Origin: an uncultured Paracoccaceae bacterium
GTDB lineage: Bacteria; Pseudomonadota; Alphaproteobacteria; Rhodobacterales; Rhodobacteraceae
Direction of reading: 5' to 3'
Assembly (NCBI GenBank): GCA_947503775.1
Contig: CANNFE010000006.1
Span: 1-64,000, forward strand
DNA: 64,000 nt
Shown: one piece after another, positions 9,669-19,156 of the stretch
Layout of the letters: each line of letters starts with the position of its first letter
Position numbering within the stretch: position 1 is the stretch's first letter
Made by a program: the position numbers and the translations under genes
Notes under the pieces: generated by a model
The model's database searches: none
The model's input: only the letters and a program-made list of their open reading frames with translations
What the model was told of the DNA's origin: nothing

Positions 9669-10678
9669 AGGCGCGCCCGCACGAGCCAGACAAAGAACGG
9701 TGCGCCCAAAAGAGCGGTGACAAGGCCCGTCGAGATCTCGACCGGGGCCAGGACCAGCCGTGCGGCAATATCGGCCAGCAGCAGGTAAACCCCTCCTGCC
9801 AGCGCCGAAACCGGCACTATAATCCGGTAGTCGTGCCCGACGATGAGCCGCACCGCATGGGGCACCACCAGCCCGACGAAGCCCATCGGTCCGGCCACCG
9901 CAACGGCCGCCGCCGTCAGAGCCACGACTGCCGCCAGCACCAGCGCCTTCAGCCGCCCAACCTCGACCCCCAGGCCTGTGGCGGTTTCTTCGCCCATGGC
10001 AAGTGCGGTGACCTGCCGGGCCAGCGTCAGGGCGACGATCAGACCGCCAAGCGCCCAGGGAAGCGCCCAGAGCGCGACGTCGGGACGGCGCCCGGCCAGC
10101 GTACCGGTCAGCCAGACGCGCAGGGTTTCGAAGCTGTCCTCATCAAGCAGGTGCACCACCGAGATCAGCGCGCCGAGAAAGGCGGTGACGGCTGCGCCCG
10201 ACAGGACCAGGGTCAATGGTGTGGCGCCGCCGGGTGCGGCCTGCGCGATGCTCCAGACGGCCAGTGCCCCCGCCAGAGCGCCGACCGCCGCGAGCAGGGG
10301 GATCGCCGCCGGGCCGCCGAGGCCAAGATAACCGTAGCCCACCACGACCGCGAAGGAGGCTCCGGTGAGCAGGCCCAGAAGCCCAGGCTCTGCCAACGGG
10401 TTGCGGGTGACGCCTTGCATGAGAGCTCCGGCCACCGAAAGCGCGGCGCCGACCCCGACGGCAATCAGGGCCCGGGGCAGGCGCAGATCGCGGATCACGA
10501 CGTGATCGAAGACGGTGTCATCATAGTTAAAGAAGGCCTGTGCGACCGTGCCGAGCGGGATTGTCTTGGCGCCGACCGCGATATGCCACGCGAAGGCAAG
10601 CGCAAGCGCCGCCAGAAGGATCGCGACGACCATCGCGGTCGATCCCGCGGCCGACCGGGGCAGGGCGGCATCGGTCAT
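9665..10678 (-). CDS. FecCD family iron-siderophore ABC permease
   Basis: GAALSVAGALMQGVTRNPLAEPGLLGLLTGAS signature; start at MTDAALPRSAAG. Confidence 0.9.
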   Translation of the reverse strand: MTDAALPRSAAGSTAMVVAILLAALALAFAWHIAVGAKTIPLGTVAQAFFNYDDTVFDHVVIRDLRLPRALIAVGVGAALSVAGALMQGVTRNPLAEPGLLGLLTGASFAVVVGYGYLGLGGPAAIPLLAAVGALAGALAVWSIAQAAPGGATPLTLVLSGAAVTAFLGALISVVHLLDEDSFETLRVWLTGTLAGRRPDVALWALPWALGGLIVALTLARQVTALAMGEETATGLGVEVGRLKALVLAAVVALTAAAVAVAGPMGFVGLVVPHAVRLIVGHDYRIIVPVSALAGGVYLLLADIAARLVLAPVEISTGLVTALLGAPFFVWLVRARL

Positions 10679-11523
10679 TCGGCGGCTCGCGCGATGGCGG
10701 GGCCGATATCCGGAACGCGCGGGATGCAGACGGGCCGACCGCTTTCGGGATCGTGCAGGATACGCGCATCCAGATCGAAGACGGTCTTCAGATTGTCCTC
10801 CGTAAAGATCTCGGCGGCGGTGCCTGCGGCGACGATGGCCCCGTCCCGCATCATCACGAGACGGTCGGCGAAGGCGGCGGCGACGTTCAACTCGTGCAGC
10901 ACGATGACAAGCGTGCGTCCCTCTCTGGCGACGGCGCGCAAAAGGCCCATCACCTCGACCTGAACGCGCAGATCCAGAAAGGTCGTCGGCTCGTCCAGGA
11001 GCACGATCTCTGTCTCTTGTGCGAGGGTCATCGCGATCCAGCATCGCTGCCGCTGGCCGCCCGACAGATCCGAGATCCGGCGGTCCGCGAAGTCGGTCAC
11101 GCCGGCGGCGGCCATGGCTTCTTTCACGGCGCGGGCATCCTGCCGCGACCATTGGCGCAGCAGCGTCTGATGCGGAAAACGGCCCTGTGCGACAAGCTCG
11201 GCCACTGTCAGCCCTTCGGGCGCGATCGGCCCTTGCGGCAGCAGCGCCATCTGGCGGGCGACGGCGCGGGTCGGCATCTCATGCACGTCCTGCCCGTTCA
11301 GCATGACCGCGCCGGACCAGGCCGGCAGCACGCGGGCCATCGCCTTGAGCAGGGTGGATTTGCCGCAGCCATTGGGGCCGATGAGAACCGTCAAGGCTCC
11401 GGCGGGCACATCCAGCGACAGGGCGTCGATAATCGGAGTCGCTCGCGTATAGCCCGCCGTCAAATCGCGGGCCCTCAGCCGGTGTGTATCGGAGGCCACG
11501 CCCCTGGTCATCGCCTGCTCCAT
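10675..11523 (-). CDS. Iron-siderophore ABC transporter ATP-binding protein
   Basis: Walker A GPNGCGKSTLLK, signature LSGGQRQR, Walker B VLLDEPT. Confidence 0.93.
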   Translation of the reverse strand: MEQAMTRGVASDTHRLRARDLTAGYTRATPIIDALSLDVPAGALTVLIGPNGCGKSTLLKAMARVLPAWSGAVMLNGQDVHEMPTRAVARQMALLPQGPIAPEGLTVAELVAQGRFPHQTLLRQWSRQDARAVKEAMAAAGVTDFADRRISDLSGGQRQRCWIAMTLAQETEIVLLDEPTTFLDLRVQVEVMGLLRAVAREGRTLVIVLHELNVAAAFADRLVMMRDGAIVAAGTAAEIFTEDNLKTVFDLDARILHDPESGRPVCIPRVPDIGPAIARAAE

Positions 11524-11584
11524 ACCATGTGCCGTCGAGGGATCTTGGCTGGCACCGGCGGGCGCTGGCTGAATATTCGATAGA

Positions 11585-11599
11585 TGACTAATTTAGTCG
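11585..11599. promoter_or_regulatory. Candidate iron-responsive operator (TGA-N9-TCA-like) upstream of Fe ABC operon
   Basis: TGACTAATTTAGTCG; dyad GACTAA-T-TTAGTC ~63 bp upstream of the 11523 start. Confidence 0.4.
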
Positions 11600-11663
11600 A
11601 GAATGTCGAGGGCCGCGATCGATTGAGCGGCGACGATCGCCCGGACCGGTCCGTCTTTGTCGA

Positions 11664-12860
11664 TCAGGCGCGTAGCCAATCCGTTGCCAGATCGACCGAG
11701 GTGACGCGTGCGAGAGGTTTGATCCGGTCCAGTTCGGCCATCAGGCCCAGGCTGCGGGCCTTGCCCATGCGGATGCCGGGTTCGGGCCAGAAGGCACGGA
11801 CGGCGAGCGTTCCATCGGTTCGCTTGGCGTCGATCCGGCCGATCAGGCGGTCGCCTTGCAGCACGGGAAAAACGTAGTAGCCGTAGCGGCGCTTGGGTTC
11901 GGGCACGAAGATCTCGATGCGATAGTGAAAGCCGAAAACCCGCTCGGCGCGTTTGCGGTCCCGCAGCGCGGGATCGAAGGGAGAGAGCAGGCGCAGACGC
12001 GACGAGGGAGCGGGCAGGCTGGCGGCATGATCGAGAAGCGCGCGGGTTGTGAAGGAGCGCCGCACGGTGCCATCGGCCAGTTCGATATCGACCTCGAGGA
12101 TTCGCTTTTCGCTGAGCGCCCGAGCGCACCATGCCTTGGCCTCGCCGGGGGTTGCGATCTCGAAGAAGGCGGCCAGCTCTCCGCTGGTGGCGAACCCGAG
12201 CCGGCCCAGCGCTTCGGACAGGGCCCAGTCGATGATCTCTGCATCCGTTTTGCGGCTGTTGAGCCTTTCGGGCGGGATCACGCGTTCGGTCAGATCGTAG
12301 AGCTTCCGAAAACCGCGGCGGTGGCAGATGGCAAGCTGGCCGGAGCGCCAGAGATATTCGAGCGCGGTCTTGGAGGGATGCCAGTCCCACCAGCCGGAAG
12401 ATCCTTTTTTCTCGTCGCCGCCGACATCAAGCGAACTGGCGGGGCCGTGATCGTTGATATGGCGCAGGACGGTCTCAAGCTCGGCCTGCCAACCCTCGCG
12501 GCGGGTCTGCGCCCAGCGCGCGCGCATCTGCGCCTCGTCGCGGGCGAATTTGAGCCGCCACATCGGGTAGAACGCCATCGGAATGATGGCGGCGTCGTGG
12601 GTCCAGTGCTCGAAGGCGGTTCGGTCGCGGGCCACGAGATGCTCGAGCGCGCGCGGGCGGTATTGGCCGCGGCGGGACCAGAGGATCAGATCATGGGCGC
12701 GGGCCAGCGTGTTGACGCTGTCGACCTGGACGAAGCCGAGCGTCTCGAGCACGTGATCGAGGTCCTTGCCCCGGCCCGGACCGGATCCGGGGCGCAGCAG
12801 CATATGCCGGTCGAGAAAAAGGCGGCGGGCGCGCCTGTTGTCGAGATAGGGGCGGGTCAT
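11664..12860 (-). CDS. Winged-helix YcaQ/AlkZ-like family protein
   Basis: 398 aa; LGFVQVDSVNTLARAHDLILWSR, WWDWHPSKTALEYLWRSG motifs typical of the family. Confidence 0.8.
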   Translation of the reverse strand: MTRPYLDNRRARRLFLDRHMLLRPGSGPGRGKDLDHVLETLGFVQVDSVNTLARAHDLILWSRRGQYRPRALEHLVARDRTAFEHWTHDAAIIPMAFYPMWRLKFARDEAQMRARWAQTRREGWQAELETVLRHINDHGPASSLDVGGDEKKGSSGWWDWHPSKTALEYLWRSGQLAICHRRGFRKLYDLTERVIPPERLNSRKTDAEIIDWALSEALGRLGFATSGELAAFFEIATPGEAKAWCARALSEKRILEVDIELADGTVRRSFTTRALLDHAASLPAPSSRLRLLSPFDPALRDRKRAERVFGFHYRIEIFVPEPKRRYGYYVFPVLQGDRLIGRIDAKRTDGTLAVRAFWPEPGIRMGKARSLGLMAELDRIKPLARVTSVDLATDWLRA

Positions 12861-12919
12861 GGAGCTTGTTTATCGATGATGCGGACCCGGTTATGCAATC
12901 CGTGCCATTTTGCGGGCGG

Positions 12920-13657
12920 CTAGAGATAGATGTCCGGGACCTTGCGCAATGTGGGCCATTGACCCGGGTCGTGGCCGTAGAGGATCCAGGCCGAGTGTTC
13001 GCGGCCGATCTCGCGCAGGCGGCGCGCGGTCCGGCGTTCGGTGTCGGTGCCGAAGACCTCTGACGGGCGGGAGATGGCATCGGAGGTCAGAAGGACCGCC
13101 CCCGTTTGCGGCAGGCTTAGAAGCAGGGCGATCTGACCCGGTGTGTGGCCCGGGGCCATCAGAACGCGCAAGTTCGGGCCGAGATCGGTGTCCTTTTCGA
13201 GGGTGATCGTCTTGCGATCCGGCCAGTCAAGGGGATGCTTGCCGTCCCAGTAAAGAGGGCGCGGCAAGGCGCGTTCGGCAGTGGAGAGGACCAGCGGGGC
13301 GCGGGGCGCGAAGGTGAGGTCTCCGACATGGTCGATATGGCTGTGGGTGAGGATGAGAAGGTCGATATTCGCCTCGGTCAGGCCTGCCTTGGCCAGTTGC
13401 GCGGCAGGGGTGTTCTGCGCCGTGCAGGAGAGGATGGTTCCAAAGCTTTCAAGACCGTCGGCTTGCGATGCGGCCTGCGGATCGTCGGTATAGGCCGGAG
13501 GAAAGCCGAGATCGACAAGCACCGTCTCGCCTGCATCCGATTGGATCAGATAGCCGCAGATCCCGATGGTGCGCGCCCCGTCATGGACGCGGAACAGCCC
13601 GTAATCGAGCAGGCCGAGGGAGATCGGGCGACCTTTGAGGAGGGGGCGGTTGGGCAT
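12920..13657 (-). CDS. MBL-fold metallohydrolase, N-acyl homoserine lactonase-like
   Basis: LILTHSHIDHVGD and APGHTPGQIAL metal-binding motifs; start at MPNRPLLKG. Confidence 0.75.
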   Translation of the reverse strand: MPNRPLLKGRPISLGLLDYGLFRVHDGARTIGICGYLIQSDAGETVLVDLGFPPAYTDDPQAASQADGLESFGTILSCTAQNTPAAQLAKAGLTEANIDLLILTHSHIDHVGDLTFAPRAPLVLSTAERALPRPLYWDGKHPLDWPDRKTITLEKDTDLGPNLRVLMAPGHTPGQIALLLSLPQTGAVLLTSDAISRPSEVFGTDTERRTARRLREIGREHSAWILYGHDPGQWPTLRKVPDIYL

Positions 13658-13811
13658 GGCCCTCAATGCCAAAAGAGTTTGCACTTGGCTGTCAATGACC
13701 GTTCTTGCGGCGATGTGACCTTCTAGCGGGTTGCAAAGGCGGGTGGGCTTTGCTTTGCTGCATCGCTGACGCGGCACCCATAAGCTGCGCGGTCAAAGGG
13801 GAGAGGTTGCC

Positions 13812-14924
13812 TTGGTGGCAGACGGTACGGCCCATGCCGGAACGGATGCGTTCGTCGAATTCGAGCGGGTTCAAAAGAGTTACGACGGCGAAACGCTGGT
13901 CGTGAAGGATCTGAACCTGGCGATGCCCAAGGGTGAGTTTCTCACGATGCTTGGTCCCTCCGGATCCGGCAAGACCACCTGCCTGATGATGTTGGCCGGG
14001 TTCGAGACCGCGACGCATGGAGAGATCCGGCTTGATGGCGCGCCGATCAACAATATCCCGCCGCATAAGCGCGGGATCGGGATGGTCTTTCAGAACTATG
14101 CGCTTTTTCCGCATATGAGCGTGGCCGAGAATCTCGCCTTTCCGCTGGAGGTGCGGCAGCTCGGCAAGTCCGACCGGGAAGCCAAGATCAAGCGCGCGCT
14201 CGATATGGTGCAGATGGGCGATTTCGGAGGGCGGCGTCCGGCGCAGCTCTCCGGCGGGCAGCAGCAGCGGGTGGCTTTGGCGCGCGCTTTGGTCTTTGAG
14301 CCGGAGCTGGTGCTGATGGACGAGCCGCTCGGGGCTTTGGACAAGCAATTGCGGGAGAGCCTGCAATTCGAGATCACCAATCTGGCGCATGAGCTGGGGA
14401 TCACGACGGTTTACGTGACGCACGACCAGACCGAGGCGCTGACGATGAGCGACCGGGTCGCGGTCTTCGATGACGGGCGGATCCAGCAATTGGCGCCGCC
14501 CGATGAGCTGTACGAGAGCCCGCAGAACAGTTTCGTGGCGCAGTTCATCGGGGAAAACAACACGCTCGAAGGGGTCGTTCAGGAGCTGAAGGACGGGATC
14601 GCCATTGTGCGGCTGGACGATGGCGGGCTGATCGATGCGGTGCCGGTCAATGTGGCCGAGGTCGGAGAGCGAACGCTGGTTTCGATCCGGCCGGAGCGGG
14701 TCGAGCACAAGCGCGAGCGGCTGTCGCCCGATGCGCATACGCTCAAGGCCGAAGTGCTGGAATTCATCTATATGGGAGACCAGTTCCGCACGCGGTTGCG
14801 GGTTGCGGGGCGGGACGATTTCATCGTCAAGAGCCGCAATGCCCAGGGACAGGACCGGCTGAGGCCGGGCGAGACGGTCGAGATCGGCTGGCTCCCCGAG
14901 GATGCGCGGGCGCTCGATGCCTGA
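13812..14924 (+). CDS. Spermidine/putrescine-type ABC transporter ATP-binding protein (PotA-like)
   Basis: GPSGSGKTTCLMMLAGFE, LSGGQQQRVALARAL, TOBE-like C-terminus. Confidence 0.9.
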   Translation: MVADGTAHAGTDAFVEFERVQKSYDGETLVVKDLNLAMPKGEFLTMLGPSGSGKTTCLMMLAGFETATHGEIRLDGAPINNIPPHKRGIGMVFQNYALFPHMSVAENLAFPLEVRQLGKSDREAKIKRALDMVQMGDFGGRRPAQLSGGQQQRVALARALVFEPELVLMDEPLGALDKQLRESLQFEITNLAHELGITTVYVTHDQTEALTMSDRVAVFDDGRIQQLAPPDELYESPQNSFVAQFIGENNTLEGVVQELKDGIAIVRLDDGGLIDAVPVNVAEVGERTLVSIRPERVEHKRERLSPDAHTLKAEVLEFIYMGDQFRTRLRVAGRDDFIVKSRNAQGQDRLRPGETVEIGWLPEDARALDA

Positions 14925-14936
14925 GGGCGGGATCGT

Positions 14937-14960
14937 GCATATTTATGACAAGATGAAAGA
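14937..14960 (+). repeat. Dispersed intergenic motif copy
   Basis: GCATATTTATGACAAGATGAAAGA. Confidence 0.65.
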
Positions 14961-14980
14961 GCCTGCCGGGCGCAGGCTCT
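14958..14980. terminator. Strong stem-loop between ABC ATPase and SBP genes
   Basis: AGAGCCTGC-CGGGC-GCAGGCTCT. Confidence 0.5.
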
Positions 14981-15055
14981 GACCATTCGGTGCCCTCGAC
15001 CCGGGCGGGGCGCATCGACCAAATCGAACCGGGGACACGACAACAGGAGATGACG

Positions 15056-16165
15056 ATGAAACTCAAGACAATCGCACTGACGAGCACCGCGCTAGGCGTT
15101 GCGAGCCTGGCCTTTGCCGAAGGCCATATGGCCGACGAGATGACGATCGTGAGCTGGGGTGGCGCCTATCAGACCAGCCAGCAGAAAGCCTATTCGGAGC
15201 CCTATGCCGCCGATACAGGGGTGAGCATCACCTGGGACGAGAGCTCGGCCGAGGCGACCGCGAAGATGCGGGCGATGGCCGAGGCAGGCAATATCACCTG
15301 GGATGTGGTCGACGTTGTGGCTGCCGATGCGATCCGGCTGTGCGACGAGGGTCTGGCGATGGAAATCGACCATGACGAGATGCTGGCGCCGGGCGATGAC
15401 GGATCGACCGCGAGCGAGGATTTCGGCGAGCTGATCGTCAGCGACTGCTTCATCCCTCAGATCGTCTATTCCACGACCTTCGGCTATCGCACCGATGTGG
15501 CCGAGTGGAACGGTGCGGAGCCCGAGGATGTCTGCGCCGTCTTCGATCTGGAGACCTTCCCCGGCCAGCGGTCGCTGGAGCAGCGCCCCATCGCGAACCT
15601 GGAATGGGCGCTGATCTGTGACGGCGTGCCGATCGAGGAAGTCTATGACGTGCTGGAGACCGAGGAAGGGCAGGACCGCGCCTTTGCCAAGCTCGACACG
15701 ATCAAGGACAGCGTGATCTGGTGGACCGCCGGTGCCGAGACGCCGCAGCTTCTGGCCGATGGCGAAGTGGTTCTCGGCTCGACCTACAACGGGCGTCTCT
15801 TCTCAGCCATCGAGGAGCAGGATCAGCCGATCGCGATGCTCTGGGATTGGCAGATGTTTGATCTGGACGGCTGGATCATCCCGGCGGGCCTGTCCGAGGA
15901 GCGCGAGGCGCGGGCGCTTGATTTCGTGCGTTTCGCGACCGACACGCAGCGGCTGGCCGATCAGGCGAAATACATCTCCTATGGTCCGGCGCGGCAGTCT
16001 TCGGCCCCGCTTGTCGGGCAGCATGCGGATCTGGGCATCGACATGGCCCCGCATATGCCGACCGATCCGGCGAATGCTGAAAACACCTTCCTCTTCAACT
16101 ACGAGTGGTGGGCGGATTATCGCGACGATCTGGATGCCAAGTTCCAGGCGTGGCTCGCGCAATAA
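15056..16165 (+). CDS. Polyamine-type ABC transporter substrate-binding protein (PotD-like)
   Basis: Signal peptide, MTIVSWGGAYQTSQQKAY..., operon context. Confidence 0.88.
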   Translation: MKLKTIALTSTALGVASLAFAEGHMADEMTIVSWGGAYQTSQQKAYSEPYAADTGVSITWDESSAEATAKMRAMAEAGNITWDVVDVVAADAIRLCDEGLAMEIDHDEMLAPGDDGSTASEDFGELIVSDCFIPQIVYSTTFGYRTDVAEWNGAEPEDVCAVFDLETFPGQRSLEQRPIANLEWALICDGVPIEEVYDVLETEEGQDRAFAKLDTIKDSVIWWTAGAETPQLLADGEVVLGSTYNGRLFSAIEEQDQPIAMLWDWQMFDLDGWIIPAGLSEEREARALDFVRFATDTQRLADQAKYISYGPARQSSAPLVGQHADLGIDMAPHMPTDPANAENTFLFNYEWWADYRDDLDAKFQAWLAQ

Positions 16166-16173
16166 GACCCACC

Positions 16174-16199
16174 GGGGCGGTCCATCGGGCCGCCCCATT
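16174..16199 (+). terminator. Stem-loop downstream of SBP gene (possible attenuator)
   Basis: GGGGCGG-tccatcggg-CCGCCCC followed by ATTT. Confidence 0.5.
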
Positions 16200-16223
16200 T
16201 CCAAGATGAAGACGGAGACGGAC

Positions 16224-16511
16224 ATGCCCAAGGGCTATATCATCGGACATATCACCGTGAACGATCCCGAGGCGTACAAGGAATATGTCGAGCGGGATAC
16301 GCCGATCCTCGAACGGCTGGGCGGCAGGTTTATCGTCCGGGGCGGGCCATCCGAAGCGCCGGAGGGCGCCCTTTACGACCGGCATGTCGTCATCGAATTT
16401 CCAAGCTACGAGATGGCCAAGGCGGCCTATCACGATCCGGACTATCAGGAGGTCGTGAAGATCCGGCACCGAACGGCGGATAGCCGCATCATCATCGTGG
16501 AAGGCACCTGA
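16224..16511 (+). CDS. DUF1330 domain protein
   Basis: 95 aa; MPKGYIIGHITVNDPEAYKEYVERDTPILERLGGRFIVRGG. Confidence 0.85.
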   Translation: MPKGYIIGHITVNDPEAYKEYVERDTPILERLGGRFIVRGGPSEAPEGALYDRHVVIEFPSYEMAKAAYHDPDYQEVVKIRHRTADSRIIIVEGT

Positions 16512-18205
16512 TGTCGGATGCGGTCGCCGGTCCCGATCAGTTCACCGGCGCGACGCCGGACAACGCCCTGCGCAATGCCGAGCGGGCGGATGGGCCCATG
16601 TTGGCGGCGGATGGGCGGCCCCTGAAGGCGTCGCTGGCGCGCTCGCTCAGGCGGTCCAAGCTGCGGGCGCTCCTGCTGATCGCGCCGCTTTTACTGTTCA
16701 TTCTGCTCACGTTCATTGCGCCGATTGCCGATATGCTCTTCCGGTCGGTCGAGAACCAGATCGTCAGCGAGACGCTGCCGCGTACCGTGATTGCGCTGGA
16801 CAAATGGGACGGCGAGACCGTGCCGGGCGAGCCGGTCTTTCTGGCGCTGGTGGGCGATCTGAACATCGCGGTCGAGCGCAAGGCGCATACGCGGCTGGGC
16901 AGCCGCTTGAATTATGAGACGACGGGGATCTCGTCCCTTTTCCGCAAGACGGGGCGGGGCGTGGACGAGATCGGCGAAACCGCGATGGAGCAGGTCATCG
17001 GGGTGAATGCCCTTTGGGAAGAGCCTGCGACCTGGGTCGCCCTGATGGCCGATCCGGACTGGATAGAGGCGCAGGCGGAATGGGCCGCCGAGGAGACCGA
17101 ACGGGCGGAGCCTCGGTTCCGGCTGAACGGCGCGGTGGAGGAGGCGCTGCCCTTGAGCGCGGATCTTTATCGCGCCTTTGCGCGGACGATCCAGGTTGAG
17201 GATGAGGACAGCCCGACCGAAGAAGAGCCGTGGCCGGTTATCTACCGGGCCCTCGTGCAGGATCTGGCGGCGCTTGGGCCGCTCCCCGAGGAGCTTGCGG
17301 CGAGCGGTGTGCCGATTGCATCGCTCGAGGAGGCGGCGGGCGGCTTTCTGATGGAGGATGTCAGTGCGGCATTCCTAGATATCGACGAGGATTGGGCCGA
17401 TCCCGAGGTGTGGGGCACCATCGAGGCGTTCTCGGATCCCTATACGGCGGGGTACTTTCTCGGCGCCATCGACCGGCAACTGACCCCGCAGGGGATCGAG
17501 CGGCAACCCGAGAACCAGCGCGTCTATGGGACGCTTTTCCTTAGGACGCTGTGGATGAGCCTGCTGATTACCGGCTCGTGCATCTTGCTTGGCTACCCGA
17601 TTGCCTGGCTTCTGGCGAACCTGCCGGTTCGGACGGCCAATCTTCTCATGATCCTCGTTCTGCTGCCGTTCTGGACCTCGCTTCTGGTGCGGACGAGCGC
17701 CTGGAAGGTGTTGCTGCAACAGCAAGGGGTGATCAACGACATCCTCGTCTGGAGCGGGATTTTGAACGATGCGAACCGTCTGGTGATGATCAACAACGCA
17801 ACCGGAACGGTGATCGCGATGACGCATATCCTGCTGCCCTTCATGATCCTGCCGCTCTATTCGGTGATGAAGACGATCGATCCGTCCTATCTGCGTGCGG
17901 CCAAATCGCTTGGCGCCACGAACGGGACGGCCTTCTGGCGGGTCTATTTCCCCTTGAGCGTGCCGGGGATCGGGGCGGGGTCGATCCTCGTCTTCATCCT
18001 GGCCATCGGGTACTACATCACGCCGGAGCTGGTGGGCGGCACCAAAGGTGTCTTTATCTCGAACCGGATCGCCTATCACATCTCGACCTCGCTCAATTGG
18101 GGTCTCGCCGCGGCACTGGGGTCGATCCTGCTGGCGCTGGTTTTGCTGCTCTACTGGCTTTACGACCGGATCGTTGGCATCGACAACGTCAAGCTGGGGG
18201 GCTGA
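16511..18205 (+). CDS. Polyamine-type ABC transporter permease (PotB-like) with long insert after TM1
   Basis: Multi-TM protein with the binding-protein-dependent permease motif LRAAKSLGATNGTAFWRVYFPLSVPG. Confidence 0.88.
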   Translation: MSDAVAGPDQFTGATPDNALRNAERADGPMLAADGRPLKASLARSLRRSKLRALLLIAPLLLFILLTFIAPIADMLFRSVENQIVSETLPRTVIALDKWDGETVPGEPVFLALVGDLNIAVERKAHTRLGSRLNYETTGISSLFRKTGRGVDEIGETAMEQVIGVNALWEEPATWVALMADPDWIEAQAEWAAEETERAEPRFRLNGAVEEALPLSADLYRAFARTIQVEDEDSPTEEEPWPVIYRALVQDLAALGPLPEELAASGVPIASLEEAAGGFLMEDVSAAFLDIDEDWADPEVWGTIEAFSDPYTAGYFLGAIDRQLTPQGIERQPENQRVYGTLFLRTLWMSLLITGSCILLGYPIAWLLANLPVRTANLLMILVLLPFWTSLLVRTSAWKVLLQQQGVINDILVWSGILNDANRLVMINNATGTVIAMTHILLPFMILPLYSVMKTIDPSYLRAAKSLGATNGTAFWRVYFPLSVPGIGAGSILVFILAIGYYITPELVGGTKGVFISNRIAYHISTSLNWGLAAALGSILLALVLLLYWLYDRIVGIDNVKLGG

Positions 18206-18208
18206 GAG

Positions 18209-19060
18209 ATGGCACTGGCACCTTATGCGACGACGGGGCAGCGGATCTGGTATTACGGGTTCCGAGTGATCTGCGGGCTGATCTTCTTTTTCCTGATCGC
18301 ACCGATCCTCGTCATCATTCCGCTGAGCTTTAACGCGCAGGATTTCTTCACATTCACGCCCAAGATGCTGGCGCTGGATCCGGAGGGCTATTCGCTCAAG
18401 CATTACCGGGATTTCTTCACCAGCAACGACTGGCAGCAGGCGATGTGGAACTCGCTCAAGATCGCACCTGCGGCGACGCTGATCTCCGTCAGTCTGGGCA
18501 CGCTGGCGGCAATCGGGTTGAGCCAGAGCCATGTGCCGTTCCGGGGGGCGATCATGGCGATTTTGATCTCGCCGATGATCGTGCCGCTGATCATTTCGGC
18601 GGCAGGCATGTACTTTTTCTACAGCCGGATCGGGCTGCAGGGGACCTATTTCGGAGTCGTTCTGGCCCATGCGGCTTTGGGCATCCCGTTCGTCATCATC
18701 ACCGTGACAGCCACGCTGATCGGCTTTGACCGGTCGCTCACGCGTGCGGCGGCCAATCTGGGGGCGGGGCCGGTGCGAACGTTCTTCAAGGTGCAGATGC
18801 CATTGATCCTGCCGGGGGTCGTCTCTGGCGGGCTTTTTGCCTTTATCACCTCGTTTGACGAGGTCGTCGTGGTGCTTTTCGTGGGATCGGCGGGGCAGAC
18901 GACCCTGCCATGGCAGATGTTCACCGGGCTGCGCGAGCAGATCTCGCCAACCATTCTGGCGGTCGCGACGCTTTTGGTGGGGATTTCGATCCTGCTTCTT
19001 GCAATGCTCGAAGTGCTGCGCAGGAGGTCAGAACGGTTGCGGGGATTGTCCCCAAGTTAA
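18209..19060 (+). CDS. Polyamine-type ABC transporter permease (PotC-like)
   Basis: TRAAANLGAGPVRTFFKVQMPLILPGVVSG permease motif. Confidence 0.9.
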   Translation: MALAPYATTGQRIWYYGFRVICGLIFFFLIAPILVIIPLSFNAQDFFTFTPKMLALDPEGYSLKHYRDFFTSNDWQQAMWNSLKIAPAATLISVSLGTLAAIGLSQSHVPFRGAIMAILISPMIVPLIISAAGMYFFYSRIGLQGTYFGVVLAHAALGIPFVIITVTATLIGFDRSLTRAAANLGAGPVRTFFKVQMPLILPGVVSGGLFAFITSFDEVVVVLFVGSAGQTTLPWQMFTGLREQISPTILAVATLLVGISILLLAMLEVLRRRSERLRGLSPS

Positions 19061-19156
19061 GGATTTTGCCGCAACGTCGTCGCATATGGGCCTTCTCGAA
19101 GCCATCTGAATATGTTTTGGGAGCGCTAAAGATTACCCAAGGTAAAGAGTGCCGAG

